Source: Oscillospiraceae bacterium
GTDB lineage: Bacteria; Bacillota; Clostridia; Oscillospirales; Oscillospiraceae
Assembly: GCA_016287555.1 (NCBI GenBank)
Contig: JAEFAK010000072.1
Coordinates: 1-8,332, forward strand
DNA: 8,332 bases
Direction of reading: 5' to 3'
The translations under genes and the position numbers were made by a program. Below the pieces are notes generated by a model. The model saw only the letters and a list, made by a program, of their open reading frames with translations. It did not search any database and was not told where the DNA came from. Positions 4,983 through 8,332 of the stretch are shown one piece after another; within the stretch, counting starts at the first letter, position 1, and each line of letters starts with the position of its first letter.

Positions 4983-6968
4983 TCACTTTTCCTTTGCCTT
5001 CGACTGTTCCGCGCGAAGCTTGATGATCCTGTCGCGGAGCACGGCCGCGTACTCGAACTCGAGAAGCTTCGACGCGCGCAGCATCTCCTTCTCCAGCTTG
5101 GATATCGCGTCCTCGAGTTCCCTTCGGGTCATCTTCGCGCCGTCTTCCCTGCGCGTTTCCGTCTTCTCGGAGGAGGATATCTCTATGAGATCCCGCACGT
5201 CCTTTATTATGGTCTTCGGGGTTATGCCGTGCTCGGCGTTGTAGGCCGTCTGCTTCTCGCGCCTGCGCTCGGTCTCCCCTATCGCCTGCGCCATGGACGG
5301 CGTGACGGTGTCGGCGTACATTATGACTTCGCCGGACGCGTTGCGCGCTGCGCGGCCTATGGTCTGGATGAGGGCGGTCTCGCTCCTGAGGAAGCCCTCC
5401 TTGTCCGCGTCGAGTATCGCGACGAGCGACACCTCGGGCAGGTCGAGCCCCTCGCGCAGGAGGTTTATCCCTATGAGGACGTCGAACTCGCCCAGACGCA
5501 GGTCGCGGACAATCTCCATTCTTTCTATGCTCGTTATGTCGTGATGCATGTAGCGGCACCTTATGCCCGCCTTCTGCAGGAACGCGGTCAGGTCCTCCGC
5601 CATCTTCTTCGTCAGCGTGGTGACGAGCACGCGCTCGTTTCTGCCGGCGCGTTCGTTTATCTCCCCGATGAGGTCGTCTATCTGGCCCTCCGTCGGGCGG
5701 ACCGTCACCTTCGGATCCACGAGCCCCGTCGGGCGTATTATCTGCTCCACGACGTTTCCGCTGCGCGACCTCTCGTACTCCCCGGGCGTCGCGGAGACGT
5801 ACACCACCTGGTTTATGCGCCCGTTGAACTCATCGAACATGAGCGGCCTGTTGTCGAAGGCGCTCGGGAGCCGGAACCCGTACTCGACGAGGCTCTCCTT
5901 GCGGGACCTGTCGCCGCGGTACATTGCCCTGACCTGCGGCAGCGTCACGTGGGACTCGTCGACGAACATCAGGTAGTCGTCCGGGAAATAGTCGAGCAGC
6001 GTCATCGGCGCGCTGCCCGGAGTCCGTCCGCTTATCACCCTGGAATAGTTCTCTATGCCGGAGCAGTAGCCCAGTTCGCGCATCATCTCCATGTCGTACA
6101 TGGTGCGCTGGCGTATGCGCTGCGCCTCTATGAGCTTGCCGTGCTCCTCGAACCACTTCACCCGCTCGTCGAGCTCGGTCTGGATGTCGCGCAGGGCGCG
6201 CTCCATCTTGTCGCGGGTCGTGACGTAGTGCGACGCGGGATACAGGGCAGCGTGCTTGACGCGCACCGTCACCTCGCCGGTGAGCGGCCGGAACTCGCTG
6301 ATCCTCTCGACCTCGTCGCCGAAGAACTCCACCCTGATGGCCTTGTCGAGCGAGTACACCGGGAATATCTCGAGCGTGTCGCCGCGCAGCCTGAATGTGT
6401 TCCTCTCGAATGCGAGATCGTTCCTCTCGTAGCGCATGTCCACGAGCTTTCTGAGCACCTCGCCGAGCGGCATCGTCTGCCCTTCGCGGAAGGAGAGCAC
6501 CATGTTTTTGTAGTCTATCGGGTCGCCAAGGCCGTAGATGCACGACACGGACGAGACGACTATGACGTCGCGCCGTTCGAAAAGCGAGGAGGTCGCGCTG
6601 TGTCGAAGTCTCTCGATCTCGTCGTTGATGCTGGCGTCCTTCTCTATGAACGTGTCAGTGTGCGCGATGTATGCCTCGGGCTGGTAATAGTCGTAGTAGG
6701 AAACGAAATACTCCACGGCGTTATCCGGGAAGAACTCCCTGAACTCGCTGCAGAGCTGCGCCGCAAGTATCTTGTTGTGCGCGAGGACCAGGGTCGGGCG
6801 CTGCACGCGTTCTATGACCTTGGCCATCGTATACGTTTTTCCCGAACCCGTGACGCCCAGGAGCGTCTGTTCGGTCAGTCCGTTCTCTATGCCCTCCGCC
6901 AGGCTCTCTATGGCCTTCGGCTGGTCTCCCGACGGGGAGTAGCCGCTGACCACGCGGAATCCGCCCAC
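4983..6968 (-). CDS. uvrB: UvrABC excision nuclease subunit B
   Basis: This 661-residue protein is normal length for UvrB, the damage-verifying helicase-like subunit of nucleotide excision repair, which takes lesions from UvrA and recruits UvrC. Visible in order: the N-terminal SGYSPSGDQPKAIE, Walker A GVTGSGKT (38-45), the beta-hairpin region YYDYYQPEAY (91-100), DESH (337-340), YVSATPGEYE (390-399), IRPTGLVDP (411-419), motif V LREGLDLPE (504-512), motif VI QTIGRAARN (535-543), and the C-terminal UVR coiled coil that contacts UvrC (about 614-652). Two upstream GTG codons (6977 and 6974) are in frame, but AGGAGG occupies 6982-6977, so the GTG at 6968, 8 bases downstream of it, is the best start. 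uvrA and uvrC are not adjacent. No SOS/LexA-like box was recognised in the short upstream gap; it is probably cotranscribed with pyrE. Confidence 0.97.
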   Translation of the reverse strand: MGGFRVVSGYSPSGDQPKAIESLAEGIENGLTEQTLLGVTGSGKTYTMAKVIERVQRPTLVLAHNKILAAQLCSEFREFFPDNAVEYFVSYYDYYQPEAYIAHTDTFIEKDASINDEIERLRHSATSSLFERRDVIVVSSVSCIYGLGDPIDYKNMVLSFREGQTMPLGEVLRKLVDMRYERNDLAFERNTFRLRGDTLEIFPVYSLDKAIRVEFFGDEVERISEFRPLTGEVTVRVKHAALYPASHYVTTRDKMERALRDIQTELDERVKWFEEHGKLIEAQRIRQRTMYDMEMMRELGYCSGIENYSRVISGRTPGSAPMTLLDYFPDDYLMFVDESHVTLPQVRAMYRGDRSRKESLVEYGFRLPSAFDNRPLMFDEFNGRINQVVYVSATPGEYERSRSGNVVEQIIRPTGLVDPKVTVRPTEGQIDDLIGEINERAGRNERVLVTTLTKKMAEDLTAFLQKAGIRCRYMHHDITSIERMEIVRDLRLGEFDVLIGINLLREGLDLPEVSLVAILDADKEGFLRSETALIQTIGRAARNASGEVIMYADTVTPSMAQAIGETERRREKQTAYNAEHGITPKTIIKDVRDLIEISSSEKTETRREDGAKMTRRELEDAISKLEKEMLRASKLLEFEYAAVLRDRIIKLRAEQSKAKEK

Positions 6969-6985
6969 GGTCACCACCTCCTGTC

Positions 6986-7005
6986 TTCCGGCCCCGGAGC
7001 CGGAA
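6986..7005 (-). other. RNA hairpin directly before the uvrB ribosome binding site
   Basis: TTCCGGC (6986-6992) and GCCGGAA (6999-7005) are perfect 7-bp arms around a 6-base loop. On the mRNA the stem ends 3 bases before AGGAGG, leaving the ribosome binding site outside the stem. It may affect translation or mRNA decay; no U-tract follows, so it is not a terminator. Confidence 0.5.
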
Positions 7006-7006
7006 T

Positions 7007-7030
7007 GCGGGGCACGTTTCCGTACCCCGC
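7007..7030 (-). other. GNRA-capped 10-bp RNA hairpin after pyrE
   Basis: GCGGGG (7007-7012) pairs with CCCCGC (7025-7030) and ACG with CGT. Read on the minus strand, the single C/A mismatch of the DNA top strand becomes a U-G pair, giving an unbroken 10-bp stem capped by GAAA, a stable GNRA tetraloop. It starts 11 bases after the pyrE stop and is followed by AUUCCGGC, so it is not a standard terminator. It is more likely an mRNA-stabilising or processing element between pyrE and uvrB. Confidence 0.55.
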
Positions 7031-7041
7031 GCAGCCGTCCG

Positions 7042-7698
7042 TCATTCCCCGCCGTACTCGGCGAGGTAATCCTCCATGGCCCTTATCCTGTCGGCTCCGA
7101 CTGACCGCCTCGAGGACAGGTACCATATTATCTCCCTTACGGTGACTATGGGCCTGACGCTGATGTCCATGTCCTCGGAAAGCTCCCGCAGCGTGCTCCT
7201 CGCGCCCGTGCCGCGTTCCATCCTGTCGACCATGACGAAGAGCGACGACACCTTTATCTCGCCGAGCCGGGCCATTATGGCCAGGGTCTCCCGCACGGCG
7301 GTGCCCGCGGTGACCACGTCCTCTATGACAGCGACCCTGTCGCCGGAGACGGGCGCGTCGCCCACTATCGTTCCGCCCTCGCCGTGGTCCTTGGCTTCCT
7401 TCCTGTTGAAGGACCAGGGCACGTCGCGGCCGTACTTTCGCCAGAGAGAGGCCGCCGCGGCGGTCACGAGGGGTATCCCCTTGTACGCGGGGCCGAACAT
7501 CTTGTCGAACCTCTCGCCGGAGGCCTCGATGTTCTCCGCGTAGAAGTCGCCGAGCTTCGCTATCTGGGCGCCGGTCCTGAAGTTTCCGGCGTTAAGGAAA
7601 TACGGGGTCTTCCTGCCGCTCTTCGTCGTGAAGTCGCCGAAGAGCAGCGCGCCGGAATCGAGCAGGAAATCTATGAACTGTTCCTTGTAGCTTTCCAT
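7042..7698 (-). CDS. pyrE: Orotate phosphoribosyltransferase
   Basis: This 218-residue enzyme joins orotate and PRPP to give orotidine monophosphate in de novo pyrimidine synthesis, in the cytoplasm. Visible features: N-terminal SGRKTPYFLNAG (27-38), the GPAYKGIPL loop (69-77), the flexible catalytic loop NRKEAKDHGEGG (98-109), and the PRPP-binding signature VAVIEDVVTAGTAV (122-135). The ATG at 7698 gives the usual family N-terminus and lies 2 bases after the mreB stop (TGA-CG-ATG). There is no strong ribosome binding site, so translational coupling to the gene before it is likely. The open frame continues upstream without a family match there and is a shadow of mreB. No other pyr genes are in the window, and I see no pyrR-type attenuator. 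Confidence 0.95.
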   Translation of the reverse strand: MESYKEQFIDFLLDSGALLFGDFTTKSGRKTPYFLNAGNFRTGAQIAKLGDFYAENIEASGERFDKMFGPAYKGIPLVTAAAASLWRKYGRDVPWSFNRKEAKDHGEGGTIVGDAPVSGDRVAVIEDVVTAGTAVRETLAIMARLGEIKVSSLFVMVDRMERGTGARSTLRELSEDMDISVRPIVTVREIIWYLSSRRSVGADRIRAMEDYLAEYGGE

Positions 7699-7700
7699 CG

Positions 7701-8332
7701 TCACACCATCTGTTTCTTTCTGGAGAGGTTCATGGTCCCCTCCTGCATGTCGCCTATCCAGGCCAGAGCCTTGCCGGTGCCGTACGCCACGCACGACTGC
7801 GCGTCGTCTGCGAGCCTCGTCTTTATGTTCGTCCTGGCCTCTATGAGCTTGTCCATGCCCCACAGCAGCGATCCGCCGCCGGTCATCGTTATGCCGTTTC
7901 TGGAGACGTCGGCGACGAGCTCCGGCGGGGTGGCCTCGAGCACGGAGTGTATGGCGTCGAGTATCCTCTCGCACGGCTCCTCGTACGCCTGCCTGATCTC
8001 CTCGGAGCTGATGGAGAAGACGCGCGGAAGTCCGGTGAGAAGGCAGCGGCCCTTGACCTCGCGGGTGACCTCCTCGGAGCGCGTGTACGCGCAGCCCATG
8101 GTGATCTTGAGCTCCTCGGCCGTGCGCTCGCCTATGAGGATGTTGTGCTTTTTCCGCACGAAGCGTATGAGAGCCTGGTCGAACTCGTCGCCGGCTATCT
8201 TGATCGATTCCGACTGCACGACGCCGAGCAGGGATATGACGGCTATGTCCGTCGTGCCGCCGCCGATGTCCACGACCATGTGGCCCTGCGGCTCGGCGAT
8301 GTCGATGCCGGCGCCGAGCGCCGCGGCTACGG
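7701..8332 (-). CDS. MreB/Mbl-family rod-shape actin homologue, 5' part outside window
   Basis: The frame is open to the window edge, so the ATG at 8279 is internal and about 209 C-terminal residues are seen of a protein usually near 335-345. The upstream codons read AAALGAGIDIAEPQGH, normal MreB sequence. The phosphate-2 motif DIGGGTTD follows at residues 21-28 (from the first whole codon), then AGDEFDQALIRFVRKKHN and IGERTAEELK, then the adenosine motif TGGGSLL at about 150-156. It forms membrane-bound filaments that direct cell-wall synthesis, implying rod shape or a related wall programme. The gene is followed by pyrE after 2 bases rather than by mreC and mreD, so it may be an mbl-type paralogue; the visible part cannot decide between MreB and Mbl. 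Confidence 0.93.
   Translation of the reverse strand, partial: VAAALGAGIDIAEPQGHMVVDIGGGTTDIAVISLLGVVQSESIKIAGDEFDQALIRFVRKKHNILIGERTAEELKITMGCAYTRSEEVTREVKGRCLLTGLPRVFSISSEEIRQAYEEPCERILDAIHSVLEATPPELVADVSRNGITMTGGGSLLWGMDKLIEARTNIKTRLADDAQSCVAYGTGKALAWIGDMQEGTMNLSRKKQMV

Noticed and set aside
5229..7145. A 638-codon open frame on the plus strand opposite uvrB.
   Set aside because: It is a high-GC antisense shadow: Arg/His/Leu/Val-rich, no recognisable domain, and fully covered by the certain uvrB gene.
7699..7974. An N-terminal extension of pyrE by 92 residues.
   Set aside because: The extension overlaps conserved mreB codons, has no family match by eye, and the ATG at 7698 gives the normal enzyme start.

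Overview
The window suggests a high-GC anaerobic bacterium, most likely a Clostridia-type Bacillota; a gut diderm such as a Synergistota member cannot be excluded. The reasons are strong AGGAGG-type ribosome binding sites, GTG and TTG starts, a lipoprotein-anchored solute-binding protein, a Bacillus-like ArgR box, and a flavodoxin/cyclophilin-like lipoprotein of a type common in gut anaerobes. Phylum placement is inference.

Layout. Positions 1-906 (+) hold the 3' part of a flavodoxin plus cyclophilin-like gene. Its stop codon is formed by the end of an inserted TnpB-only transposon (about 903-2381) of the IS200/IS605 superfamily, IS1341-like group. The element carries an apparently intact tnpB on the minus strand, subterminal hairpins at both ends and a predicted omega (guide) RNA. 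Past the element, a GC-rich inverted repeat (2414-2444) probably ends both the flavodoxin gene and the convergent ABC operon. From 4775 down to 2451 (-) lies a three-gene polar/basic amino acid ABC importer: binding lipoprotein, then a 13-bp hairpin with a U-tract, then permease, then ATPase. It is driven by a well-formed sigmaA promoter that overlaps two ArgR-box-like sites, which points to arginine. Upstream of it, on the same strand but as a separate unit with its own terminator, is mreB/mbl (5' part outside the window), pyrE and uvrB.

How the parts relate. mreB-pyrE-uvrB looks like one transcription unit: there are 2 bases between mreB and pyrE, and 73 bases holding two RNA hairpins between pyrE and uvrB. 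The ABC genes form one import system, with the binding protein probably made in excess through the intercistronic hairpin. The transposon is the only accessory item. Its boundaries can be reconstructed closely: removing 903-2381 gives a flavodoxin gene ending GGA-TAA, with the same protein sequence as the present GGT-TGA.

I do not see an undescribed multi-gene system. The observations most worth a second look are the stop-codon-exact TnpB insertion with its self-consistent TAM and guide, the paired ArgR boxes, and the structured intercistronic RNA elements.
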